From the NCBI GenBank assembly GCA_021773635.1, contig JAJFJV010000021.1:124001-188000 (forward strand): 64,000 bases of DNA, written 5' to 3'. Below the pieces are notes generated by a model, which saw only the letters and a program-made list of their open reading frames with translations, was not told the origin of the DNA and made no database searches. The DNA is from Gammaproteobacteria bacterium. GTDB lineage: Bacteria > Pseudomonadota > Gammaproteobacteria > HK1. Made by a program: the position numbers and the translations under genes. Position 1 is the first letter of the stretch; each line of letters starts with the position of its first letter. Shown here piece after piece: positions 33,064 through 41,621 of this stretch.

Positions 33064-33720
33064 TTGAGCCTTTGTATTTTTGACCTCGACAACACCCTGA
33101 TCGGTGGCGACAGCGACTATCTGTGGGGGGAGTATCTGGTGGAAATCGGGGTACTTTCGGAGGAAGTCTACCGCCAGAAAAACGATGCGTTCTACGAAGA
33201 CTACAAGCAGGGACGGCTGGATATCTACAAATTTCTTGCCTTTGCCCTGGAGCCCCTGGCAACCCATCCCCTGCCCGATCTGCTGAGTTGGCGGGAGGAT
33301 TTCATTGCCCGCAAGATCCGGCCAATTCTGCTCCCCCGGGCCGCTGAGCTCATCGCCCGCAATCGGGCCGAAGGGCGGCGCCTGCTGATCATTACCGCCA
33401 CCAACCGCTTTGTTACCGAGCCCATCGCCAAACTGCTGGAAATCGACGAATTGATTGCCACGGATCCGGAATTTGACGGAGCCGCATACACCGGTCGACC
33501 CGAAGGGATTCCCTGCTACGCGGAAGGTAAGGTCACACGGCTCGACGCCTGGCTGAAAGCACGGGCACTTGATCTGCAGGACAGCCGCTTTTACAGCGAC
33601 TCCCACAACGACCTGCCGTTACTGGAAAAAGTGACCGAGCCCGTGGCCGTGGACCCGGACGACCGCCTGCGGGAGACGGCCAAGGTCCGGGGCTGGCCGA
33701 TTATCAGCCTACGGGACTAG
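33064..33720 (+). CDS. HAD-superfamily (subfamily IB, SerB-like) phosphatase
   Basis: The 218-residue protein has the HAD nucleophile motif FDLDNTLIGGD (residues 5-15), motif II in LLIITATNRF and motif III/IV in FYSDSHNDLPLLEKV. This places it in the HAD-IB group, which includes phosphoserine and small-phosphate phosphatases; its substrate is unknown. It starts at a TTG codon preceded by a purine-rich AAGAGAGAAAGAC; no ATG lies before the motif. It converges with adk, 10 bp apart. Confidence 0.88.
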   Translation: MSLCIFDLDNTLIGGDSDYLWGEYLVEIGVLSEEVYRQKNDAFYEDYKQGRLDIYKFLAFALEPLATHPLPDLLSWREDFIARKIRPILLPRAAELIARNRAEGRRLLIITATNRFVTEPIAKLLEIDELIATDPEFDGAAYTGRPEGIPCYAEGKVTRLDAWLKARALDLQDSRFYSDSHNDLPLLEKVTEPVAVDPDDRLRETAKVRGWPIISLRD

Positions 33721-33730
33721 CGGACAGTAC

Positions 33731-34423
<693 letters not shown>

Positions 34424-34468
34424 CTATTATGCCGATGCCTTCAAGGGGTCGCCAGCGACAATACGCAA

Positions 34469-34846
34469 ATGAAATTACACCTGGAACAAAATGATCAGAG
34501 CTACCGGATCACGGGCTATGGACCTGGCTACATCGCCCTTGGGGAGAAAAGACTGGAACGCAGCCTGATTCTCACTCCGCAGACCCTGCTCGAAGATTGG
34601 CGCCCACAGAAGTTTGAGGACATTGATGCGGAAAATATGGGGAAACTGCTTGAATTCGATATCGAGGTGGTATTACTTGGAACGGGCAAACAACAGCGTT
34701 TTCCAAAACCCGATGCTTTTGCGCTCTTGTCAGCACGGGGTCTGGGGGTGGAGGTGATGGACACCGCCGCCGCCTGCCGAACCTTCAATATCCTTGCCGC
34801 TGAAGGCCGTCAAGTAGCCGGTGCCTTGCTGATGATTCAGGAATAA
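34469..34846 (+). CDS. Mth938-like domain protein (DUF498/NDUFAF3 family)
   Basis: A 125-residue single-domain protein. The core GYGPGYIALGEKRLERSLILTP and the end DTAAACRTFNILAAEGRQVAGALLM are typical of the Mth938 family. The human member NDUFAF3 is a complex I assembly factor; the bacterial function is not established. It is convergent with rpoS, 9 bp apart, so the nuo operon 25 kb away is not an operon partner. Confidence 0.85.
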   Translation: MKLHLEQNDQSYRITGYGPGYIALGEKRLERSLILTPQTLLEDWRPQKFEDIDAENMGKLLEFDIEVVLLGTGKQQRFPKPDAFALLSARGLGVEVMDTAAACRTFNILAAEGRQVAGALLMIQE

Positions 34847-34855
34847 GCCTTCGCG

Positions 34856-35773
34856 CTATTCAAAAGCCCAGGCGCCGGAAAAACCCTCGCGCTCAAGGAT
34901 GTCCCGCAACCGACGCAGCGCCTCAATCTGAATCTGGCGTACCCGCTCCCGGGTGACACCCAACTCATTCCCGACCTGCTCCAGCGTCGCAATCTCACGC
35001 CCGTGCAGGCCAAATCTGCGTTCGACCACGGAACGTTGCTTGTCACTAAGCTTACCCAGCCAGGTATGAACATGCTGCTGAACGTCGCTGTTCTGCAGCA
35101 GAACAGACGGGTCCGGATTCGACAGGTCGGGAATAGAATCCAGCAAGGGCTTGTCAGAGCCCGAGGCTCGCGGCGTATCCACCGAGGCGGTGCGCTCGTT
35201 GAGCCGAAACATTCTTTTTACATCTTCAATGGGCTTGTCCAGCATCTCGGCCACATCTTCCGGACTGGGTTCACGATCCAGCGATTGCGCCAGCTGGCGC
35301 GCCGCACGCAGATAGACGTTGATCTCCTTAACCACGTGTATGGGAAGACGGATGGTGCGGGTTTGATTCATCAACCCGCGCTCGATGGTCTGGCGAATCC
35401 ACCAGGTGGCATAGGTGGAAAAGCGAAAGCCGCGCTCGGGATCGAATTTTTCCACCGCGCGAATAAGGCCAAGATTGCCTTCCTCGATGAGATCGAGCAG
35501 CGGCAGGCCCCGATTCATATAACGCCGTGCGATTTTTACCACCAGACGAAGGTTGCTCTCGATCATGCGCTTGCGCGCGGCCTCATCACCCCGTTGCAGC
35601 AGGCGGGAGAAATAAACCTCCTCCTCAGCGCTCAGCAACGGAGAAAAACCGATCTCCCCAAGGTACAGACGCGTGGCATCCAATTCTCGCGGCCGTACAT
35701 CCTCGGAGGATGTCGGGTATGCGAACCGTTTACCTGAATTTGCTACTTTCGGCTTTTTATCTGTCGTAGACAT
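34856..35773 (-). CDS. rpoS: RNA polymerase sigma factor RpoS
   Basis: RpoS is the stationary-phase and general-stress sigma factor. The 305-residue protein starts region 1.2 at [21 protein letters not shown], has region 2 with [12 protein letters not shown] and [21 protein letters not shown] (given in part), and ends with region 4.2 [30 protein letters not shown] (in part). It lies downstream of nlpD, where the rpoS promoter normally resides inside nlpD. Its shortness compared with E. coli (330) comes from the N-terminus and C-terminal tail. Confidence 0.96.
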   Translation of the reverse strand: MSTTDKKPKVANSGKRFAYPTSSEDVRPRELDATRLYLGEIGFSPLLSAEEEVYFSRLLQRGDEAARKRMIESNLRLVVKIARRYMNRGLPLLDLIEEGNLGLIRAVEKFDPERGFRFSTYATWWIRQTIERGLMNQTRTIRLPIHVVKEINVYLRAARQLAQSLDREPSPEDVAEMLDKPIEDVKRMFRLNERTASVDTPRASGSDKPLLDSIPDLSNPDPSVLLQNSDVQQHVHTWLGKLSDKQRSVVERRFGLHGREIATLEQVGNELGVTRERVRQIQIEALRRLRDILEREGFSGAWAFE

Positions 35774-35836
35774 GCATCCAATCCGCCTGGTTTTTATTTT
35801 TGTATGAACTACAAGCCCAGGCTGAGTTCCTTGCCG

Positions 35837-36649
35837 CTAGCCCGGAAGGTAACGCATGGGATCCACCGGTTTGCCATCGCGCCGCACCTCGAAGTGCAAC
35901 ATAACGCGCCGGGCTCCACTACGTCCCATTTCCGCAATCCGTTCCCCCGAGGCCACCGTCTGCCCTTCGGATACAAGCAGTTTTTTATTGTGCGCATAGG
36001 CACTTAGGAAACGTTTATTATGTTTGACGATAATAAGCTTCCCGTAGCCACGTAGTCCACTCCCGGCATAAACCACTCGCCCGCCAGCGGTGGCCATTAC
36101 CGCCTGACCCGACTTTCCGGAGATATTGATACCTTGTTTATCTGGCAGCTTGAAGCGTGCGACAAGTTTGCCACGAGCCGGCCATTTCCACCGTTTGATT
36201 GGACTCGTAGTACTTTTCCCGGGCTTCCGAGCTGTGGTCCGGGTTGATTGCCGGGTGGAGGCACTCGGGGCCCGGACAGTGGTCTTGCCGGGGCGACTTC
36301 GAGCACGAGGCCGTTGACTGGCGGCCTTCTTGCTGACGCGTAATTTTTGACCCGGGTAGATCGTGTAGGGGCTTGTGATGGCATTCCAGCTCGCAAGATC
36401 ACGATAATCGAGATGATATTGCCAGGCGATGGCGTACAGGGTTTCACCACGATGCACCACATGCCGGAAGGAGGCCTTTTTCGCCGCCACCGGCGTGCGT
36501 CCCAGGGGCGCACGAAGGTCCGGCGTGCTGCATGCCGCAAGCAATAATAGTCCCAGGCAGACCAGCAACGGGCCCGCGAGCCGATGCGGTACCGGGGTGA
36601 CTATCCACCCCGGGGACTTATTGCGGCTTTGTTCGACGCTCATGGCCAA
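35837..36649 (-). CDS. nlpD: NlpD-like lipoprotein (LysM and degenerate LytM domains), amidase activator
   Basis: NlpD activates the cell-wall amidase AmiC during division. The 270-residue protein has a lipoprotein signal (LLVCLGLLLLAAC), a LysM domain (about residues 64-107, HRGETLYAIAWQYHLDYRDLASWN), a basic Ser/Thr-rich linker and a C-terminal M23 domain (about 170-265). The M23 metal ligands are degenerate (QGINIS in place of HxGID), so the domain is probably non-catalytic, as in E. coli NlpD. It lies between pcm and rpoS as expected. Confidence 0.95.
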   Translation of the reverse strand: MAMSVEQSRNKSPGWIVTPVPHRLAGPLLVCLGLLLLAACSTPDLRAPLGRTPVAAKKASFRHVVHRGETLYAIAWQYHLDYRDLASWNAITSPYTIYPGQKLRVSKKAASQRPRARSRPGKTTVRAPSASTRQSTRTTARKPGKSTTSPIKRWKWPARGKLVARFKLPDKQGINISGKSGQAVMATAGGRVVYAGSGLRGYGKLIIVKHNKRFLSAYAHNKKLLVSEGQTVASGERIAEMGRSGARRVMLHFEVRRDGKPVDPMRYLPG

Positions 36650-36667
36650 CTTGAATAAACACGGCGT

Positions 36668-37315
36668 TCAAATGCCTGCCCCGGAACCACTGCCAGCCAA
36701 CATGGGAACGAAGCGTACCTGCTCCAGCACCTCTTCGAGAAACTCATCGCCCTCCCGACGCACCAGCATAAGGCGCTGCGCACCCCGCCCTCCCACCGGA
36801 ATCACCATACGGCCACCCTCAGCCAATTGTTGCTTGAGTATTTCAGGAATTTCCGCTGGTGCTGCAGTGACGATGATGCCGTCATAGGGTGCATGGGCAG
36901 ACCAACCATCGAAGCCATCAGCCTCTCGAATGCGGACGTTGCGGATGCCCAGCAGATGCATGCGTTCACGGGCACGGCTGGCCAGCGCCGGCAGGCGTTC
37001 AATGCTGTAAACCGAATCCGCCACATGAGAGAGAACCGCCGCCTGATAACCGCAACCGGTACCTATCTCCAGAACCTTTCCCAAATGCTGCCCGGCGATC
37101 ATGGCCTCGGTCATGCGCGCCACGATATAGGGTTGGGAGATGGTCTGGCCGTGGCCAATGGGCAGGGCGTTATTTTCGTAGGCCCGGCTGGCCAGGGCCT
37201 CATCCACAAAGATGTGTCGAGGCACCTCGGATAGGATCTCCAGCACCGTGGCATCGGCTATACCCTCGGCGCGGAGAGTTTCCACCAGGCGGTCACGGGT
37301 ACGTTGTGAGGTCAT
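36668..37315 (-). CDS. pcm: Protein-L-isoaspartate O-methyltransferase
   Basis: Pcm repairs isoaspartyl residues in aged proteins. I place the start at 37315 (MTSQRTRDRLVETLR, 215 residues), which aligns with characterised Pcm proteins; ATG at 37342 or GTG at 37348 would add 9 or 11 residues. Motifs: ALPIGHGQTISQPYIVARMTE, SAM-binding VLEIGTGCGYQAAVLS, and YDGIIVTAAPAEIP. The usual upstream partner surE is missing; an ABC ATPase gene lies there instead. Confidence 0.95.
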   Translation of the reverse strand: MTSQRTRDRLVETLRAEGIADATVLEILSEVPRHIFVDEALASRAYENNALPIGHGQTISQPYIVARMTEAMIAGQHLGKVLEIGTGCGYQAAVLSHVADSVYSIERLPALASRARERMHLLGIRNVRIREADGFDGWSAHAPYDGIIVTAAPAEIPEILKQQLAEGGRMVIPVGGRGAQRLMLVRREGDEFLEEVLEQVRFVPMLAGSGSGAGI

Positions 37316-37433
37316 TCCCACGCCGCGATAGGAGCCGCTCATGACCACAAGGAGAAATTCAGCCAGCCGTTAAAGATGCGTTGATCTCCAAAAGATGAGG
37401 CTTCCCGGGTTCTGCCACCCACATTTTCACTCG

Positions 37434-38501
37434 CTATGGGGATGCTGACGGGTCCGCCGGAAAAGCCACCAGATGCTCTGCACTGACTCGTATGCCCACC
37501 TTGTCCCCCAGCGCCAGTTCCCGGCTGCTGGGCGACAACGACAACAAGGTCGCGCCGGAAGCAAGAGCCAGAGAATAAAGGATCTTGGGCCCAATGAAAG
37601 CCCTGTTGGAAACGGTGGCCTGTACCGCCGCATCGGCATCTTGCTGCACATCGTCTGGCCGCAGTAGCACATCCACTGCACTGCCAGTCGGCCAATCGAA
37701 ATGACCCCGGCCACGAATAATCCCCACCTCGGTTTCTATCTGCTGCGTATCGAGTAATTTGCCACGCAGAAAAACCCCCTGACCGATGAAATCTGCCACG
37801 AAACGTTCGACCGGCCGATGGTAGAGGTTATAGGCACTGTCCCATTGGAGAATCCGTCCCGCGTGCATCACGCCAATATGCTCGGAAAGCGCGAAGGCCT
37901 CATTCTGATCATGAGTCACCAGGATGGCGGTTGTGGAACGCTCACGCAGGATTCCCCTTACCTGGGCACTGAGGCGGGAGCGGAGATCTACATCGAGATT
38001 GGAAAAAGGCTCGTCGAGTAATAACAGATCGGGGTCCGGGGCAAGGGCCCGGGCCAGCGCTACCCGTTGCTGCTGGCCACCGGACAGCTCATGTGGATAG
38101 CGCGCCTCCAGACCCATCAGATCCACTACCTCAAGCAGCCCGCCAACTATATTCCGCTGTTCCTGGCGGGAGCGCCCGCGTAGGCCAAAGGCGATGTTCG
38201 CCGCGATATTGAGATGAGGAAAGAGGGCATTGTCCTGAAACACCATGCCAATGCGTCGCTTTTCTGGTGACAGGGTGTAGGCGGCACGGGAAACCACACG
38301 TTCACGCAGGCGAATCTCGCCATCCAGTATGGGGGTGAAGCCACCGATAGCACGCAGCACCGTGGTTTTTCCACAGCCACTGGGGCCCAGCAGACAAACG
38401 ATATCCCCCGCCTGAACCTGCATGGAAAGCCCGCGGATCACCCGATGCCCGGGGTATCCGGCATACATCTGATCTATCTCCAGGAGGACATCGGCACTCA
38501 C
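37434..38501 (-). CDS. Orphan ABC transporter ATPase, FbpC/PotA-like
   Basis: The 355-residue protein has Walker A GPSGCGKTT, the signature LSGGQQQRVALARALAPDP, Walker B LLLLDEP, an H-loop VTHDQ and a C-terminal TOBE-type domain (about residues 240-355). It resembles ATPases of ferric-iron or polyamine/spermidine importers. No permease or binding protein is adjacent: argF is upstream and pcm downstream, so the substrate is unknown. It starts at GTG. Confidence 0.85.
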   Translation of the reverse strand: MSADVLLEIDQMYAGYPGHRVIRGLSMQVQAGDIVCLLGPSGCGKTTVLRAIGGFTPILDGEIRLRERVVSRAAYTLSPEKRRIGMVFQDNALFPHLNIAANIAFGLRGRSRQEQRNIVGGLLEVVDLMGLEARYPHELSGGQQQRVALARALAPDPDLLLLDEPFSNLDVDLRSRLSAQVRGILRERSTTAILVTHDQNEAFALSEHIGVMHAGRILQWDSAYNLYHRPVERFVADFIGQGVFLRGKLLDTQQIETEVGIIRGRGHFDWPTGSAVDVLLRPDDVQQDADAAVQATVSNRAFIGPKILYSLALASGATLLSLSPSSRELALGDKVGIRVSAEHLVAFPADPSASP

Positions 38502-38559
38502 CTGTGACTCTCTCCCATCCTCGAACTATCCGCTTGTTTCAGGAAACCTGCCCTGAGGA

Positions 38560-38602
38560 GTCTGCTGAACCTGGGGCCATAGAAACACCCGATTCAGCAG
38601 AC
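38560..38602. repeat. 10-bp inverted repeat overlapping the argF stop
   Basis: GTCTGCTGAA (38560-38569) and TTCAGCAGAC (38593-38602) are perfect inverted arms around a 23-base spacer. The right arm includes the argF TGA stop. In the minus-strand transcript it forms a hairpin between argF and the ABC gene, without a T-run. A smaller palindrome, CAGGAAACCTG, lies beside it (38540-38550). Confidence 0.55.
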
Positions 38603-39499
38603 AACGAGTTTTTCCAGCAAGGCCTTCTGTGCATGCAGGCGATTTTCCGCCTCATCCCAAACCACGCTTTGGGGGCCATCAATTACCGCGGCACTCACTT
38701 CCTCTCCGCGGTGTGCCGGCAGGCAGTGCATGAACAGGGCATCGCTCTTGGCGTGAGCCATCACCTCATCACTTACCTGATAGGCATCGAAGGCACGCTC
38801 GCGCGCCACCTGCTCCTCTTCCTGTCCCATACTCGCCCACACGTCCGTCACCACCAAATCTGCCTGCTCAGCTGCCAACAGCGGGTCCCGTACGATCTCG
38901 GCCACTGCGGCCGTCTTGGACAATAGCTGGCTGTCTGGGTCAAAACCCTCGGGGCAGGCAATCCGCAGCTTGAAGCCAAACCGTAGCGCCGCTTCCATAT
39001 AACTGTGACACATATTGTTACCGTCACCGATCCAGGCCACCGTGCGTCCGGCGATGCTGCCGCGATGCTCCACGTAGGTCTGGATATCCGCAAGCAACTG
39101 ACAGGGATGGGAAAGATCAGTGAGTGCGTTGATCACCGGAACCGAGGAGCTGGCGGCAAAACGCTCGATCTTCTCGTGGGCAAAGGTCCGCACCATGATC
39201 ACGTCGACCATGCGCGAGAGCACCCGGGCGGTATCTTCCACTGGCTCTCCCCGCCCCAGCTGGGTGTCCCGGGAGGAAAGAAAGATCGCACCACCACCCA
39301 TCTGAACCATTGCCGACTCGAAGGAGACGCGGGTACGGGTGGAAGATTTCTCAAACACCATGCCCAGCACCTTGTTTTTCAGCGGCGCGTACTGCTCGCC
39401 GCGCTGACGCATGGCCTTCAACTCGATAGCACGCGCCACCAATTGCTCCAGCTCGGCGCTGCTCCAGTCAGCAAGACTGAGAAAATGACGAACACTCAT
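38594..39499 (-). CDS. argF: Ornithine carbamoyltransferase
   Basis: ArgF joins carbamoyl phosphate, made by CarAB, to ornithine to give citrulline. The 301-residue protein has the carbamoyl-phosphate loop [24 protein letters not shown], the ornithine-site SMGQEEE region and [12 protein letters not shown]. It follows argD by 28 bp, a common gammaproteobacterial arginine operon. No clear ArgR box is seen. Confidence 0.97.
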   Translation of the reverse strand: MSVRHFLSLADWSSAELEQLVARAIELKAMRQRGEQYAPLKNKVLGMVFEKSSTRTRVSFESAMVQMGGGAIFLSSRDTQLGRGEPVEDTARVLSRMVDVIMVRTFAHEKIERFAASSSVPVINALTDLSHPCQLLADIQTYVEHRGSIAGRTVAWIGDGNNMCHSYMEAALRFGFKLRIACPEGFDPDSQLLSKTAAVAEIVRDPLLAAEQADLVVTDVWASMGQEEEQVARERAFDAYQVSDEVMAHAKSDALFMHCLPAHRGEEVSAAVIDGPQSVVWDEAENRLHAQKALLEKLVVC

Positions 39500-39527
39500 A
39501 GAAAAACTTCCTTGAACAGACTAAATC

Positions 39528-40721
39528 CTAGGTCACAGACGACTGCGCCGAGCCGAGAAATTCGACAATTAGCGTGATCACACTCCCGGCTACCTGATGC
39601 GCTTCATCGTCACTAAGAATCAACGGCGGCAGCAGACGAACCACACGCTCTGCAGTAACATTGATCAATAGCCCCGCCTCCAGGGCTCTGGTAACCAGCT
39701 CCCCACACGGCCGATCCAGCTCTATACCCATCATCAGGCCAAGGCCACGAATATCCTGCACCCCGGCCACACCATCCAGCCCTGCCCGTAACTCGGAGAG
39801 CAGACTTTCGCCAAGGGCGCCGGCACGGGCCACCAGGTCGTCGGTTTCAATCGCATCAAGCACTGCCAAAGCTGCACTACAGGCCAGTGGATTCCCGCCA
39901 AAGGTGGAACCATGGTTGCCTGGGTGGAAGAGATCTGCCGCCGCACCACGGGCCAGGCAAGCCCCGACAGGCACGCCGTTGCCAAGCCCCTTGGCGAGGG
40001 TCATGACATCTGGTTGAGCAGCTGTGTGCTGCCAGGCAAACCAGCGCCCGGTGCGTCCGGTACCGGTCTGCACCTCGTCCAGCATCATCAGCCAGCCATG
40101 CTGGTCACACAGCGCCCGTACCCCCTCAAGGTAAGCAGCATCGGGAACGACTACGCCACCCTCACCCTGAATGGGCTCCAGCATCACGGCAACCACGTCG
40201 CTGCGGCACTCGGCAACCCGGACAATGGCCTCAAGGTCATCATAGGGCACCCGTACAAAGCCCTTGACCAGCGGCTCGAAGCCGGCGTGCACCTTGCGAT
40301 TTCCAGTGGCGCTCAGGGTGGCCAGGGTGCGCCCATGGAAGCTGCCTTCCGCAACGATGATGGCGGGGGTCTCTATCTCCTGGCCATGGCCATGCAGACG
40401 GGCAAGCTTGATCGCGGCCTCGTTGGCCTCGGCCCCGGAGTTGGCAAAAAAGACCCGGTCCATGCCGGAAATAGCCGTCAGGCGCTCGGCCAGAAGTTCC
40501 TGTTTTTCAATGCCGTAAAGATTCGATGTATGCAACAACTGAGCGCTCTGCGTACAGATGGCCTGACTCACGCCCGGGTGCGCATGGCCCAGCCCACAGA
40601 CAGCGATCCCCGCCAGCGCGTCCAGGTAACGCTTGCCAGCCGTGTCCCACAGCCACGCCCCCTCTCCCCGGCTAAAGCTCACCGGCAACGGAGCATAGGT
40701 GGACATCAATGAATCACTCAT
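39528..40721 (-). CDS. argD: Acetylornithine aminotransferase
   Basis: ArgD is a PLP-dependent class III aminotransferase of arginine synthesis and can also serve lysine synthesis. The 397-residue protein has GAEANEAAIKLARL, the aspartate in MMLDEVQTGTGRTG and the PLP lysine in TLAKGLGNGVPVGACLA. The C-terminus carries MGIELDRPCGELV. It is the first gene of argD-argF. Confidence 0.95.
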   Translation of the reverse strand: MSDSLMSTYAPLPVSFSRGEGAWLWDTAGKRYLDALAGIAVCGLGHAHPGVSQAICTQSAQLLHTSNLYGIEKQELLAERLTAISGMDRVFFANSGAEANEAAIKLARLHGHGQEIETPAIIVAEGSFHGRTLATLSATGNRKVHAGFEPLVKGFVRVPYDDLEAIVRVAECRSDVVAVMLEPIQGEGGVVVPDAAYLEGVRALCDQHGWLMMLDEVQTGTGRTGRWFAWQHTAAQPDVMTLAKGLGNGVPVGACLARGAAADLFHPGNHGSTFGGNPLACSAALAVLDAIETDDLVARAGALGESLLSELRAGLDGVAGVQDIRGLGLMMGIELDRPCGELVTRALEAGLLINVTAERVVRLLPPLILSDDEAHQVAGSVITLIVEFLGSAQSSVT

Positions 40722-40756
40722 AAAAATCCCTGCAAATCTTTGGCGAAACGGGAAAT

Positions 40757-40783
40757 TTTATATTTATGGAAACAGTTCAGCAA
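40757..40783 (-). promoter_or_regulatory. Candidate argD promoter
   Basis: On the minus strand, TATAAA (40762-40757) lies about 36 bp before the argD start within an AT-rich tract. TTGCTG (40783-40778) is a possible -35 box with a short 15-bp spacer. The -10 match is good and the -35 spacing is poor. No ARG box consensus is visible. Confidence 0.35.
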
Positions 40784-40944
40784 ATCGCCTAACCATAACC
40801 TTTGCCTCCAAGTTACCTTGACCCCCTTCCTTCGAGCCCGTTAGCATGCCCCGTCAGCGTGCAAGTGAGGACCGCGGACCCCGTCTCGACTTCCTCGCCC
40901 GCTGACCCAACACCCATAAAAAAACGATTGGAGAAACCTGAATA

Positions 40945-41520
40945 ATGAGTTTTCAGCTACCTGAGTTGCCCTACACCCTGGATGCCCTGCAGCCACATAT
41001 CTCGCAGGAGACCCTGGAGTATCACCACGGCAAACATCACAACACCTATGTCACCAACCTGAACAACCTGACCAAAGGTGGTGAATTCGAGAACGCGACA
41101 TTGGAAGAAATCATCAGCAAGGCCTCGGCCGGTATCTTCAACAATGCCGCCCAGATCTGGAATCACACTTTTTACTGGAACTCCCTGTCCCCCAACGGCG
41201 GCGGCGAGCCCACTGGCGCCATTGCCGCGGCCATTGACCGTGATTTTGGTTCCTTTGCGGCCTTCAAGGAGGCTTTCACCACCGCAGCCCTCACCCTGTT
41301 CGGCTCCGGCTGGGTCTTCCTGGTGAAGAACGGCGACAAACTGGAAATCCGTCAGGAAGGCAATGCCGGCAACCCGATGACCAGTGGCCTGACCCCTATA
41401 CTGACCTGCGATGTATGGGAGCATGCCTACTATGTCGACTACCGGAACGCGCGTCCGAGCTATGTGGATACCTTCTGGAACCTGATTAACTGGGAATTTG
41501 CCTCGGCCAACCTCGGTTAG
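40945..41520 (+). CDS. sodB: Superoxide dismutase [Fe]
   Basis: SodB converts superoxide to peroxide and oxygen. The 191-residue protein starts MSFQLPELPYTLDALQPHIS and has metal ligands in YHHGKHHNTYV (His), the WNHTFYW histidine and DVWEHAYYVDYRN (Asp, His). The Gln in FGSGWVFLV context and the absence of Mn-type residues suggest the iron form. GGAG lies 11 bases upstream of the ATG. It is monocistronic, with its own terminator. Confidence 0.95.
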   Translation: MSFQLPELPYTLDALQPHISQETLEYHHGKHHNTYVTNLNNLTKGGEFENATLEEIISKASAGIFNNAAQIWNHTFYWNSLSPNGGGEPTGAIAAAIDRDFGSFAAFKEAFTTAALTLFGSGWVFLVKNGDKLEIRQEGNAGNPMTSGLTPILTCDVWEHAYYVDYRNARPSYVDTFWNLINWEFASANLG

Positions 41521-41529
41521 TTACAAGCT

Positions 41530-41561
41530 CCGGGGGCTGTCACTGACAGTTCCCGGATTTT
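41530..41561 (+). terminator. Intrinsic terminator after sodB
   Basis: A 12-bp stem with two G-T pairs (CCGGGGGCTGTC and GACAGTTCCCGG, 3-base loop) is followed by ATTTT, 9 bases after the sodB stop. An overlapping second hairpin (GGATTTTCC at 41555-41563 and GGAAAATCC at 41574-41582) would compete with its 3' arm. Confidence 0.8.
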
Positions 41562-41621
41562 CCCCAGTGTTCCGGAAAATCCGGCCAACTCCAAGCTTCT
41601 CCCACTTCCCCGAAACCGCCC

